From contig JAXIUW010205509.1 in the NCBI GenBank assembly GCA_035591015.1, forward strand, positions 1 through 11,254: a stretch of DNA of 11,254 nucleotides. Direction: 5' to 3'. Below, one piece after another: positions 1 through 8,810 of this stretch (position 1 is the first letter of the stretch; every line of letters starts with the position of its first letter). The DNA comes from Cephalothrix simula (Eukaryota; Nemertea; Palaeonemertea; Archinemertea; Cephalotrichidae). The notes under the pieces were generated by a model that worked only from the letters and a program-made list of their open reading frames with translations, was not told the origin of the DNA and made no database searches. The position numbers and the translations under genes were made by a program.

Positions 1-558
1 ACAAAATATTACACTACTGTTGAGTGCGACTGTACAATAAATATTAATATTGTACAGCAAATGGTTAATAATACTGTCTATTTCTTTCTCTTTGACTTTC
101 GATTTTGCAAAAAATAGATAAATGTATAGTATTCATATTATATATGACATACAGTATTCTTCTGGGAGATACATGATTTTTCCACCCTGGAAACGGTTCC
201 CAAGGCTATTCCCGTATCATATTTTAACGACTGTAACAGGATAAGATGAACTAAGATAAAGATTCAAAAGACCTTCCTGATTTTTCGTACCTTTGCAAAG
301 TAAAATTGATATTTCTGGAGTTTGAAAACAATTACTGAGCAATTATTTCTAATTCCACAGGGATAACAATATTCATCTGAAATACAACTAGTGAAATGAG
401 ATTTTCTTGAATTAATTAGATATTTTCTAGAAACTAATTAGATACTTTGGAATTATGAATATTTTCAATAAGTTATGTATTGAAGCGCGCGAGGTAATTA
501 ACTTTAGAATTTCATATTTATTACTGGTCAATGTCAATATTGAGTTTTCAAGACAAGC

Positions 559-612
559 CTTTGCCTCCCACTCTAGGCAAAGCTAAGGATCCCTCATCAC
601 CCCTAGGCGATG
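559..612. repeat. Pair of adjacent small hairpins
   Basis: CTTTGCCT at 559-566 is complementary to AGGCAAAG at 575-582, with an 8-nt loop. Directly after it, 595-601 pairs with 606-612 (one mismatch) across a 4-nt loop. Two stem-loops in a GC-richer patch inside AT-rich DNA look like a remnant of a repetitive element. Function unknown. Confidence 0.4.
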
Positions 613-949
613 AATATTTGGAATTTTAGCCGAATATATCAAGCCCTTGTATCAATTTCAAATCATCATGACATAAATAGTTCCTTGATATTATAAACAG
701 CTTTCTTATTATTGATAAACTGCGTGCAATTAAGGCAAATCTTGGTAAATGTGGGGAAATTATATGTATAATTTGTATATTTTCGTTGATTTTTGCCCAC
801 CAGTCTAGCTTTAGAAAGGCCCCCGCATCTAATTTGCCCAGGGCAAACCATAACATCCGAGGCAAGTTGATTTTTTACTCCCGTTTTATTGGGGATAACC
901 CAGTATTATCGATCTTAATCCTTTTAAAATCTTCATTCATTGCGAATGG

Positions 950-959
950 CCTTATATGG
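950..959. promoter_or_regulatory. Isolated distal CArG box
   Basis: CCTTATATGG is a perfect CC(A/T)6GG serum response factor site, identical to the boxes at 2391 and 2474. It lies about 1.9 kb upstream of the predicted start site with no clear Ets partner. Roughly one such match is expected by chance in a window of this size and composition, so function is uncertain. Confidence 0.3.
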
Positions 960-1070
960 TCATTTTAAAAACTTAGCGAGTAAGCGATGAAATCGCCTTT
1001 CTTCATCAAGTTTAATGACAAAGCGTTTTTTATGTCAACTTATCGTGAACTAAAAAGGAGTGCGAGTGTT

Positions 1071-1083
1071 GGGGGGGGGGGGG
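1071..1083 (+). repeat. Poly-G run of 13
   Basis: A homopolymer of 13 G stands in strongly AT-rich DNA. It could form G-quadruplex-type structure, and its length is prone to both slippage and sequencing error. Confidence 0.7.
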
Positions 1084-2231
1084 TAAATGAATTTTTAAAT
1101 GAGTTACTTGCGCATGTAATTATTATTTTTGATAAGGTTTGATTTACAGGGCAAAAATATGCATGTATTGAAAAGGTGAAAGGTCATTAAAATTTATAGA
1201 CCCCTAAATTTGTAGGCTACTGTAACATGCTACAATTTATATTTTAAATAAACAGCACTCTTATTGAAAATATTCTTGCTCTTCACGAAGAAAGTTATGA
1301 TAGTTATGGTTGTAGAGCTACCCTGGGCCAAAATATAATTGTTTAGAAAATCTTTTTAATTTGAAGTTGATTTGAAAAACATTTTGAAATTTTAAAGCAT
1401 TTTTAAAACTTTCCCTCTATTTTCTGTAAAAATAAATTTTGAAAAATTCAAAAAAATAATTATATAACAAAAAAATCAAAAATTGTTGTGGGAGGTTTAA
1501 CCCTTAAAAAGTGCAAATTTGAATCCAAATTCAGGGGGGACGCAAATATGGTTCAATGGGATCCAGACTCCCGCTTCTGCTAAAAATGAAATGGGCTTTA
1601 CTTATTTCTAATTTACATAATATTTGCTTTTTTATTATGAATGATAATGAAAGATCATTGTGTCCTAAAATTATCTGCAACTTCATTTTTTATAGGCTAA
1701 TCACGCATCAAAAACTATTTCGAAAAATTTCCCTTGAATTTGGGACTTGAGATTATGTTTCAATTGGCCTTTATGACTTCTAGAGTTTCGGTTCGATAAG
1801 GGGGCATTGTTTATTCGTTTATGTAACGGACGGTACACATTAAATTTTTGTTTATGACAAAAAAATGAGAAATATTTTTGCTTAAAGCAGGATAAATATT
1901 TTTGGACATTATTAAGGCACAAAACTTAAGAAAAATCCACAAGTATTAATCTGTTATTTTATACGAGTGATTTTATATGTATACTTAAATGCCGTCCAGA
2001 TTTGAATTTCTGAATTCATCGTTCAAAACATATCATATCGTTTTAGCCCTTTTTTCTTTGTAAACAAGTAGAATTTTGTTTTTTATAAAATTCAAAGGAC
2101 GTATTCACTTTAAATGTCATATATCTTAGACTTATATTATATCTTTCACGCGGCTTTATTATCAAACCACAAAAGAAAACGCAAATAAAACCCTTCCTAG
2201 AAAATATTGAAAAATACTCTTATTCTACTAC

Positions 2232-2239
2232 TGCGCATG
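2232..2239. promoter_or_regulatory. NRF1-like half site
   Basis: TGCGCATG is most of the palindromic NRF1 consensus (TGCGCATGCGC). It lies about 100 bp upstream of the SRE cluster. A single short match, so weak evidence. Confidence 0.25.
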
Positions 2240-2330
2240 TCCGTAGTAAGATTTGTAAATCTATAGTAAAAGTCACGTTGCCTTTATTTTTCTAATTATG
2301 CATCGGTTTTTCACGAACCTTCCCGATGTG

Positions 2331-2344
2331 CCGTATAAGGAAGT
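2331..2344 (+). promoter_or_regulatory. CArG-like box fused to an Ets site (SRE 1)
   Basis: CCGTATAAGG (2331-2340) matches the CArG consensus with one mismatch, a G at the third base. It runs directly into GGAAGT (2339-2344), a good Ets/TCF core. An SRF site touching an Ets site is the known layout of ternary-complex serum response elements. The mismatch makes SRF binding less sure than at the boxes downstream. Confidence 0.5.
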
Positions 2345-2378
2345 TTTCGTAATCTAAGATAATGATACTATCTTTTTT

Positions 2379-2400
2379 CGGAAGTGAATTCCTTATATGG
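2379..2400 (+). promoter_or_regulatory. Ets + CArG serum response element (SRE 2)
   Basis: CGGAAGTG (2379-2386) is a near-ideal Ets/TCF (Elk-type) site. Four bases later comes CCTTATATGG (2391-2400), a perfect CArG box. In c-fos and EGR1 promoters, SRF on the CArG box recruits an Elk-type factor to a nearby Ets site, so that MAPK signalling induces the gene. Order and close spacing match that arrangement. The site is about 480 bp upstream of the predicted start. Confidence 0.75.
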
Positions 2401-2422
2401 GCATGTAGATCACTTACGAATG

Positions 2423-2430
2423 TGACGTAT
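2423..2430 (+). promoter_or_regulatory. CRE-like site
   Basis: TGACGTAT shares the TGACGT core of the CREB/ATF cAMP response element and lies between two SREs. CREs beside SREs are a known feature of immediate-early promoters. Binding is inferred. Confidence 0.45.
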
Positions 2431-2458
2431 AACGCATCATCAAGTCGGAATTCAATAA

Positions 2459-2483
2459 CCGGATGCTTGTTTTCCTTATATGG
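2459..2483 (+). promoter_or_regulatory. Ets + CArG serum response element (SRE 3)
   Basis: CCGGATG (2459-2465) fits the TCF/Ets consensus (C/A)(C/A)GGA(A/T). After 8 bases comes a perfect CArG box, CCTTATATGG (2474-2483), identical to SRE 2. It repeats the Ets-then-CArG order of SRE 2 with slightly wider spacing. Confidence 0.7.
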
Positions 2484-2650
2484 AAAGTGCCGAAGATTAA
2501 TTATTCACGTTCCGAAGGTAAATCTAAAATCGGAAAGTCACACGCTAAAATTGTCGAATTTTTACAAACCTAAATGTCTATAAGATATACAACATATACG
2601 TATATAAAAATATATACTTTATTTTACCTGAATATGGTTAAAATTTTATA

Positions 2651-2661
2651 AAGATGGCGGC
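2651..2661 (+). promoter_or_regulatory. YY1-type motif
   Basis: AAGATGGCGGC matches the well-known YY1 consensus (AANATGGCGGC) in full, a strong match in DNA this AT-rich. YY1 sites occur in many metazoan promoters and can also lie downstream of a start site. Here it sits about 220 bp upstream of the TATA-dependent start. It may mark an alternative start, but no transcript evidence is available. Confidence 0.5.
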
Positions 2662-2724
2662 ACTATTCGTTACCAAGCCTTTCACAAATATTGACTTTGG
2701 CGTACTAGCTCATTATATATTCAC

Positions 2725-2731
2725 TACGTCA
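2725..2731 (-). promoter_or_regulatory. CRE-like half site
   Basis: TACGTCA is TGACGTA on the minus strand, a CREB/ATF half-site-plus. It lies about 150 bp upstream of the predicted start, typical for a proximal CRE. Confidence 0.4.
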
Positions 2732-2782
2732 ATCTATCGTCACAATCGATCGTAGTAATAAATAGACTCGTAGTAGAATCTG

Positions 2783-2787
2783 ATTGG
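2783..2787 (-). promoter_or_regulatory. Inverted CCAAT box
   Basis: ATTGG (CCAAT on the minus strand, in GATTGGAC) lies about 65 bp upstream of the TATA box, within the usual NF-Y window. A pentamer alone is weak; its position supports it. Confidence 0.4.
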
Positions 2788-2806
2788 ACAACGTGAATAG
2801 TAGTTG

Positions 2807-2816
2807 CCATATATGG
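2807..2816. promoter_or_regulatory. Proximal CArG box (SRE 4)
   Basis: CCATATATGG is a perfect, fully palindromic CArG box and one of the highest-affinity SRF forms. It sits 31 bp upstream of the TATA box. There is no obvious Ets core directly beside it. A TATA-proximal CArG is a recurrent feature of SRF-driven immediate-early genes. Confidence 0.7.
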
Positions 2817-2846
2817 TAATCGGGAGTTCATTCATGAACTTTTTCG

Positions 2847-2854
2847 TATATAAG
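2847..2854 (+). promoter_or_regulatory. TATA box of the Egr gene
   Basis: TATATAAG is a canonical TATA box. It is followed 32 bp later by TCACTTC, whose A at 2879 fits an initiator. The first in-frame ATG of the EGR reading frame is about 160 bp downstream. A 7-bp inverted repeat with 2-nt spacer (AGTTCATTCATGAACT, 2825-2840) lies just upstream. The start site is predicted from spacing, not measured. Confidence 0.75.
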
Positions 2855-2909
2855 CTGCCATTCATTCATAACTAGATCACTTCAAGCTTACTCGTCTAAA
2901 TACAAACGT

Positions 2910-2927
2910 ATGTGTGATTATTTGTGA
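2910..2927 (+). other. Upstream ORF in the 5' leader (5 codons)
   Basis: The first ATG downstream of the predicted start site opens a five-codon frame, MCDYL, closed by TGA at 2925-2927. It is in the same frame as the main EGR start at 3015, and 87 nt separate the two. The TGA is also the in-frame stop that bounds the main ORF, so EGR cannot begin further upstream without readthrough. The ATG context (ACGTATGT; C at -3) is weak, so leaky scanning is likely. Short uORFs of this kind can damp basal translation or allow reinitiation; that role is inferred. Confidence 0.5.
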
Positions 2928-3014
2928 TTATTTTGTTATTCTATCATCATAACCGTGTCTGATCAATTCAGACGTAGTTCCACCTCTGGAACGGAACAAC
3001 CAACTACAAGTACA

Positions 3015-3234
3015 ATGATTATGGACGGTTTAGATACATTATCTCAGGTCGCCTTAGCTGACCAACAGATACTGAGTTTTGACTCTTTTCATCCGACAAC
3101 TCAAAGTGCTGTGTCCATCCGATCTCCGCTGGACGGAGTAGATGATCAGGCTTTAAACACACCTGTTACCTCATCGGACTTATCATCATTTTTCTCTTCG
3201 GATATTGAATTCAGTGATCCGTTACCTATAACCG
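3015..3234 (+). CDS. egr1: EGR transcription factor, coding exon 1 (residues 1-73 plus first base of codon 74)
   Basis: This exon encodes the N-terminal regulatory end of the EGR protein. The start is the first ATG of the main frame (3015, A at -3); the third codon (3021) is a second in-frame ATG in an even better context (A at -3, G at +4). The frame is open from 2928, but only a GTG precedes 3015, which is not a usual animal start. The peptide begins MIMDGLDTLSQVALADQQ and is otherwise Ser/Thr/Asp-rich. Residues 53-68, SSDLSSFFSSDIEFSD, mix acidic and aromatic residues as activation domains do. The exon ends at CCG before GTATGT (3235-3240), a strong splice donor, leaving phase 1. The link to exon 2 rests on matching phase and promoter context, because this part has little sequence identity to vertebrate EGRs. 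Confidence 0.85.
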
Positions 3235-3529
3235 GTATGTGTTAATTTTTCTTATGTCTTTATTATGTTTACATCGCCCACACATGGGTTTAGACTCCCA
3301 CACATATAGTACTTCATGGTTCGTGGGACTTGTGCTTTTTATTTATTCCTTTGTTGTTATTTAGTCTTTTTCTTGGCTCTAATTTACTTAGAAATATTTT
3401 TAGATCTTATCTGACTCATGTCATTAAGAATTGACTTAGGAATTTGGCTCAATTTTGACATTTTAACTTCGAATTTTTTAGAAATTTTTGGTCATGGACT
3501 TACATAATAACTTAATACATCACCCTTTT

Positions 3530-3564
3530 ACAATATTTTATCAAAAAGACTTATAAAATATTGT
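3530..3564. repeat. Intronic hairpin, 12-bp perfect stem
   Basis: ACAATATTTTAT (3530-3541) is the exact reverse complement of ATAAAATATTGT (3553-3564), separated by 11 nt. It is AT-only apart from one C/G pair. It may be chance in AT-rich DNA or the remnant of a small foldback repeat. Confidence 0.5.
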
Positions 3565-4069
3565 TATTTTAGACATTTTTATACTATCTCTATATTTCGA
3601 TCGAATCACTTATCGGAATGACGTAGGTTGGCGTGAATATGTGTATTACGTAGTATAATAATCAGCTGTTTCTCCGACTTATTTTTTTGCTTATATCTGA
3701 CTTAGTAAGGTTTATTTACTTATATTTTTATATAATACTTATATATTGAATATAATAGATTACAATTATTGTTTTAAATTTCAACCAGAGTGTTAAATTT
3801 TTCTAAAAATTGACAATTTGTAAGAAATATTTGCGATAAATTCTCCTATCTAATGGCCGCCACTGCGCATATATAATTAGGTAATCGATAACTGTTATAT
3901 TTTAAAATAATGGTGTTATATGAGTGAAATACTTACTGAAACCTTAAAAATATTGTCCAGGTATAAATATTGTAGTATTATATTTCATATACTATTGTAT
4001 AAGATCATATTTAGTTGTTAATAACTGGTATTTTGACTGGTATTAAAATATCTTAGCTGCTCCCCATAA

Positions 4070-4200
4070 GCGACAACTGGTCCCAGTCTGACGTGCTACC
4101 TACGCAAATGGAAATCAGCCAATAGCAGCGCGCTACTACAGATCTCGCATAATGAGATATACAAATCGCACGCGGTTTATGTCGGACTGGATATAACTTA
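4070..4200. promoter_or_regulatory. GC-richer intronic island with CRE-like and CCAAT motifs
   Basis: Within a very AT-rich intron this stretch is clearly richer in G and C. It carries TGACGTG (4089-4095, CRE-like) and AGCCAATAGC (4117-4126), which fits the full NF-Y consensus RRCCAATSR, followed by a GCGCGC tract (4127-4132). No exon-like frame runs through it. It could be an intronic enhancer or a second promoter; only the motif content supports this. Confidence 0.35.
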
Positions 4201-4630
4201 TATTCACTTGTCAAAATGAGTGGGTTTAAAATTAAGAAATCTTTGTATTATGTCACAGTTTCCCGTTATCCCTCCTTCGGATACAACCATGAGATTACTT
4301 AGTGAATATCTTAGGACTTTTCAGGATATATCAAAAGGTTATTTATTAATTCAATTTTTATAGACTATTTTTCTGATTATTTTTTTTATGGTTAACTTAT
4401 GGTAGTATTGTATGCTTGTTACAAACTATTATTGTTTTTCAAGTTTATGTGCCTCTTAAGTGCCTACCACGCTTTTCTGCGCCCCTTCTTTAATTCAAAC
4501 ACAAACCCACGTGATTTTTTTCTAATTGACAATGGCACTTCGTGATGAATGGGTATGCTAAAAGTATGTGTTTATATTTGACATAAGCTTATACTCAAGC
4601 TATGTCCCTTACTGAGATAATTTTTAATTT

Positions 4631-4658
4631 TATATAATATATTATAATATATTATATA
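4631..4658. repeat. AT-only perfect palindrome, 28 bp
   Basis: Positions 4631-4658 read identically on both strands and contain only A and T, so they could extrude as a cruciform. They sit 140 bp before the splice acceptor. AT dinucleotide-type expansion is the simplest origin. Confidence 0.6.
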
Positions 4659-4773
4659 TAATGTATTTATATAATTAACAATTTATTCTAATATTTTACA
4701 ATTTAACTGCAGAAAAGCGTGGAGTCGCTGTGCGTTTCCCTTTGTTTACAAAAGAGTTAGTAATTAGCTATAA

Positions 4774-6105
<1,332 letters not shown>

Positions 6106-6762
6106 GAAGATATTCAAATTAGGACTAATTATTAAAATTTAAAAATTGTGAATTTTGTTAATATTACATTTTGTTGGCATTATGTTTATTTTGACAAAAC
6201 GCCATAATATTGTTGACTTTTGCGGCATTTAGTGTATATGTATTATTATGTTGTTGGTGAAAAAGTGTTTTTTTGTCAAAAAGTGGATTTTATTTTTTCA
6301 TCATCACTTACGTAAGTTATCATTTAATAGTGATTTCACGTAAAAAGTGCACCATGTGCGCTAATTTATAGGGTGGGCTAATACTTTAAACTACGCTTGA
6401 TGCATAGTACGGTGGGTTGCCATTTATAACCGCGCCTGGCGCTTGGTTTGACTTAGTGATATAAGTATTTCATTAAGTGGCATTTTTTATACACAAGCTG
6501 TATTTGCTGTGTGTATTTTTTAGTTATATGCTAGATGTTTGATCTATCATAGGTTATAATATATATTGTTGCCAAATTTTGAATTGTTGTTCATGAATTG
6601 GAAGTATTGTACAATTATTCTATTTTCATATTTTGTCTATAATTTCCTAAGAAAGTAAATTTCACGGCATTTGTCTATGTTATTCCAATTGTTATTTATA
6701 AGGGGTTGTGTATGGCTTTGGGTTTTAAATTGTTTATTACCGACCTTTTACATTTTTTATAA

Positions 6763-6768
6763 AATAAA
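6763..6768 (+). terminator. Proximal poly(A) signal
   Basis: AATAAA lies 658 nt after the stop codon. Downstream, 6781-6807 is T/GT-rich, as expected of a cleavage-stimulating element, giving a predicted cleavage near 6780-6790. Confidence 0.6.
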
Positions 6769-6998
6769 TATAATATAGAACTCGTTTTGAAACTAGGTGC
6801 TTTTTTATATATACCAATATTTAATTTAGGGATCCCACCAGAGAGTGCGTTTCAGAATTTAAAATTGTATTAGATCCCATGCCTATATACATTCCTTACT
6901 TCACTCAGAAAATGTCGATCAAATACGCCAAAATTATCGATTTATTAAGTTATAAGCAGATTAAAAGGTTTAAGAAAATTTTACATTTAAAATGTTAT

Positions 6999-7095
6999 GA
7001 TTTTTAAAAATTCTCAAAATATTTATTTAGGAAATTCTCAAAGTATCGATTTTAAAAATTCTCAAAGTAATGATTTTAAAAATTCTCAAAGTAAT
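6999..7095 (+). repeat. 24-bp tandem repeat, about four copies
   Basis: Two exact 24-bp units occupy 7048-7071 and 7072-7095, each built on AAAAATTCTCAAAG. Two more diverged copies precede them (about 6999-7023 and 7024-7047). Because 24 is a multiple of three, one frame stays open and reads a KNSQS-type repeat, but I regard this as non-coding: it is short, AT-driven and without a recognisable product. It lies between the two candidate poly(A) signals, so it would be in the long 3' UTR form only. Confidence 0.75.
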
Positions 7096-7373
7096 AATTT
7101 TTTAGAAATCATATTATTGAAGAATCAAAATAACAAATTATCTTTTTTCTATTTAAATACTCATGATCCTGTTCCTTTTAAACTTAGTAATAAAGAAAAT
7201 GTCGTTTTTTAAACTTGGTTATTAAAAAATGTCGTCTGTTATTTTTGAATTGTTGACTGCTTTAAATTAATTTGGTTGTTTAAATGTGATCACGTTTTTT
7301 GTCAAAGATTGTAATCTATATTATTCGCGATTGTTCATCTCAATGAACGTAGTCAATTTGCTAAATGATTTGC

Positions 7374-7379
7374 AATAAA
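7374..7379 (+). terminator. Distal poly(A) signal
   Basis: AATAAA is followed by TATTTTTATCC and then T/GT-rich DNA (7398-7425), a plausible second cleavage site about 1.27 kb after the stop. It could serve a longer Egr mRNA. Confidence 0.4.
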
Positions 7380-7395
7380 TATTTTTATCCTGAAA

Positions 7396-8385
7396 ATTCT
7401 GTCTTTAAATTTATTTCTCGTCTGCTGAGGTTAAAAGTAGTTCCGACGTCTCACACTATTTCAGAATACATAAATCAATCCGAGAATAGGTTTTCAATTC
7501 TTTCTAATTTATACGAGATCGATATCTTTAGGGAATCAATCTAATTCTGAATCGATCCTGTGATTGATTTCAAAGCAGTTTCATTTAATGGGACTTGGAG
7601 CTTTTGATATACATCAAACCAAGATAACTTTGTCTTCCATTTTGATTAGGAATTAACCAAATCAACAATACAATACAACAATCCTTAGTCTTTCTGTTTA
7701 ATCACTGGTCACTTTGCTCCGAAAAAATATTCTCATAAATAAAGTTAGCTTGATGTAAAAAACAAGATAAGTAATCACACTTATTAGCAATTTCAAAATA
7801 AAGCAATAAAATTAAATGCAAATTATTGATGAAAATCAAATCATTAAAATCATTTTCTTATTTTCAAATCACAACTATCTACTTCAAATAAATATAACTA
7901 TTTTTTGTGCTTAAAACTCTAGAACTAATTTTCTGAAACCTAACTTACAAGGCAAAACAACTCAGAAAATCATTGACCAAAGCAAACTCTCGTGTCATAA
8001 TACATGTATTATACTTGTATTCCCAGTACTAAAACATACAGGTATTCACAGAGAAAGGGCTCCTTACTTAGAAGATCTCAGGACACTGAATAAGGAAATA
8101 AGTAAGGTAAGGTTTAATTTTTTGTTAATTATTATTTTGTTAACATAACGTAAGAATTCTTAAGATAAGTTGAAATTTCAAAAAAAGAAGTTTTAATTCA
8201 TTTAATTTTGAAAGAAGTCAAAAGTTGTATGTATATTTTCAGAAAATAATTTAAGATTTAACTCAAAAATTTCTTATTTATAACTTTTCAATTTAGTGTT
8301 CTTTACACAAAAGTACTTTCGTAAGTTAAAATTTTTTCAGAAAAGTCATAGGTTATCACTTTGTTTTTTGGGGAATAACCTTCGC
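7396..8385. other. Intergenic AT-rich region
   Basis: I see no gene, RNA or clear repeat here. Open frames are short and low in complexity. Around 8040-8120 the base composition is more mixed and a GTAAGG splice-donor-like string occurs, but no reading frame supports an exon. Confidence 0.5.
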
Positions 8386-8390
8386 AGAGA

Positions 8391-8404
8391 ATGATTCGAA
8401 TCAT
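8391..8404. repeat. 14-bp perfect palindrome
   Basis: ATGATTCGAATCAT reads the same on both strands. It lies just before the GC-rich duplication at 8446. Significance unknown. Confidence 0.4.
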
Positions 8405-8445
8405 AGAGGCCTCCTCCTGTCTCCTCCGTTTCAACAGCGTATGGT

Positions 8446-8493
8446 ACAGGGCCCGCGGTAGGCCCTGGACAGGGCCCGCCGTAGGGCCCCTGG
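8446..8493. repeat. GC-rich tandem duplication with internal inverted repeats
   Basis: Two similar units, 8446-8468 and 8469-8493, each begin ACAGGGCCCGC and end in CCTGG. Each also carries AGGGCC/GGCCCT-type arms able to form a hairpin. The patch is far richer in G and C than its surroundings, which suggests part of a mobile or simple repeat. Confidence 0.6.
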
Positions 8494-8810
8494 AAAACGA
8501 TTTTAGGGGTATCGAATTTTAAAAAATATGAGACCTGGAAAGCCCAATTTTGATCCTCAAACTATTTCTTTCCTCCTGCCAATGGCAATTTCAATAAAAA
8601 TTTGAACCCATAAGATTTTATTGACTTTTGGACTATTATTTGACTAATTCTAAAAATCATACTTAGTAGTCGATTCGAGAAATCTTATATATCTTCTAAA
8701 TGTCTCTAATAAGCTTTAATTTTGAGAATAACTTATATACATTTATTTTTAGACTCTTTGTCCCAAGTTTTTGTCTTTATTTCTTAGTAAACAACAACAA
8801 AATTTTTTTA

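Larger units (their letters stand above)
1..2220. other. Upstream AT-rich non-coding region
   Basis: No convincing gene is visible on either strand. The open frames here are short (under about 80 codons), low in complexity, overlap each other on both strands and match no protein I recognise. The region holds two small GC-richer hairpins (559-612), a TAATTAGATA direct repeat (413-422 and 435-444), a 13-G run (1071-1083) and one isolated CArG box (950-959). Distal enhancers could lie here, but the sequence alone does not single one out. Confidence 0.6.
6106..7395 (+). other. Predicted 3' UTR of Egr (two possible ends)
   Basis: The TAG is followed by AT-rich sequence without a gene. ATTTA pentamers occur at 6227, 6322, 6364, 6422 and 6694. 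The last lies in TTATTTATA (6692-6700), which fits the AU-rich-element nonamer UUAUUUA(U/A)(U/A). Such elements mark short-lived immediate-early mRNAs. A perfect 12-bp palindrome, ACTTACGTAAGT, is at 6306-6317. The transcript could end after 6768 or, as a longer form, after 7379. UTR extent is inferred from the poly(A) signals alone. Confidence 0.6.

Noticed and set aside
626-968. Overlapping open frames on both strands
   Set aside because: All are short, overlap on opposite strands, and have no domain or promoter/splice support.
2827-2838. Heat shock element upstream of the TATA box
   Set aside because: Only one TTCnnGAA pair is present; the three alternating 5-bp units needed are not there.
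2955-3014. Upstream extension of EGR from a GTG codon
   Set aside because: The codon is GTG, not a normal animal start. ATG at 3015 has a good context and is the first in-frame ATG after the stop at 2925.
4711-4712. Alternative splice acceptor CTGCAG near 4712
   Set aside because: Joining exon 1 there puts translation in a frame different from exon 2 and meets a stop before it; the upstream tract is weak in pyrimidines.
6997-7212. 71-codon open frame over the tandem repeat
   Set aside because: Its openness follows from a 24-bp repeat being a multiple of three. It is AT-driven and likely lies in the 3' UTR.
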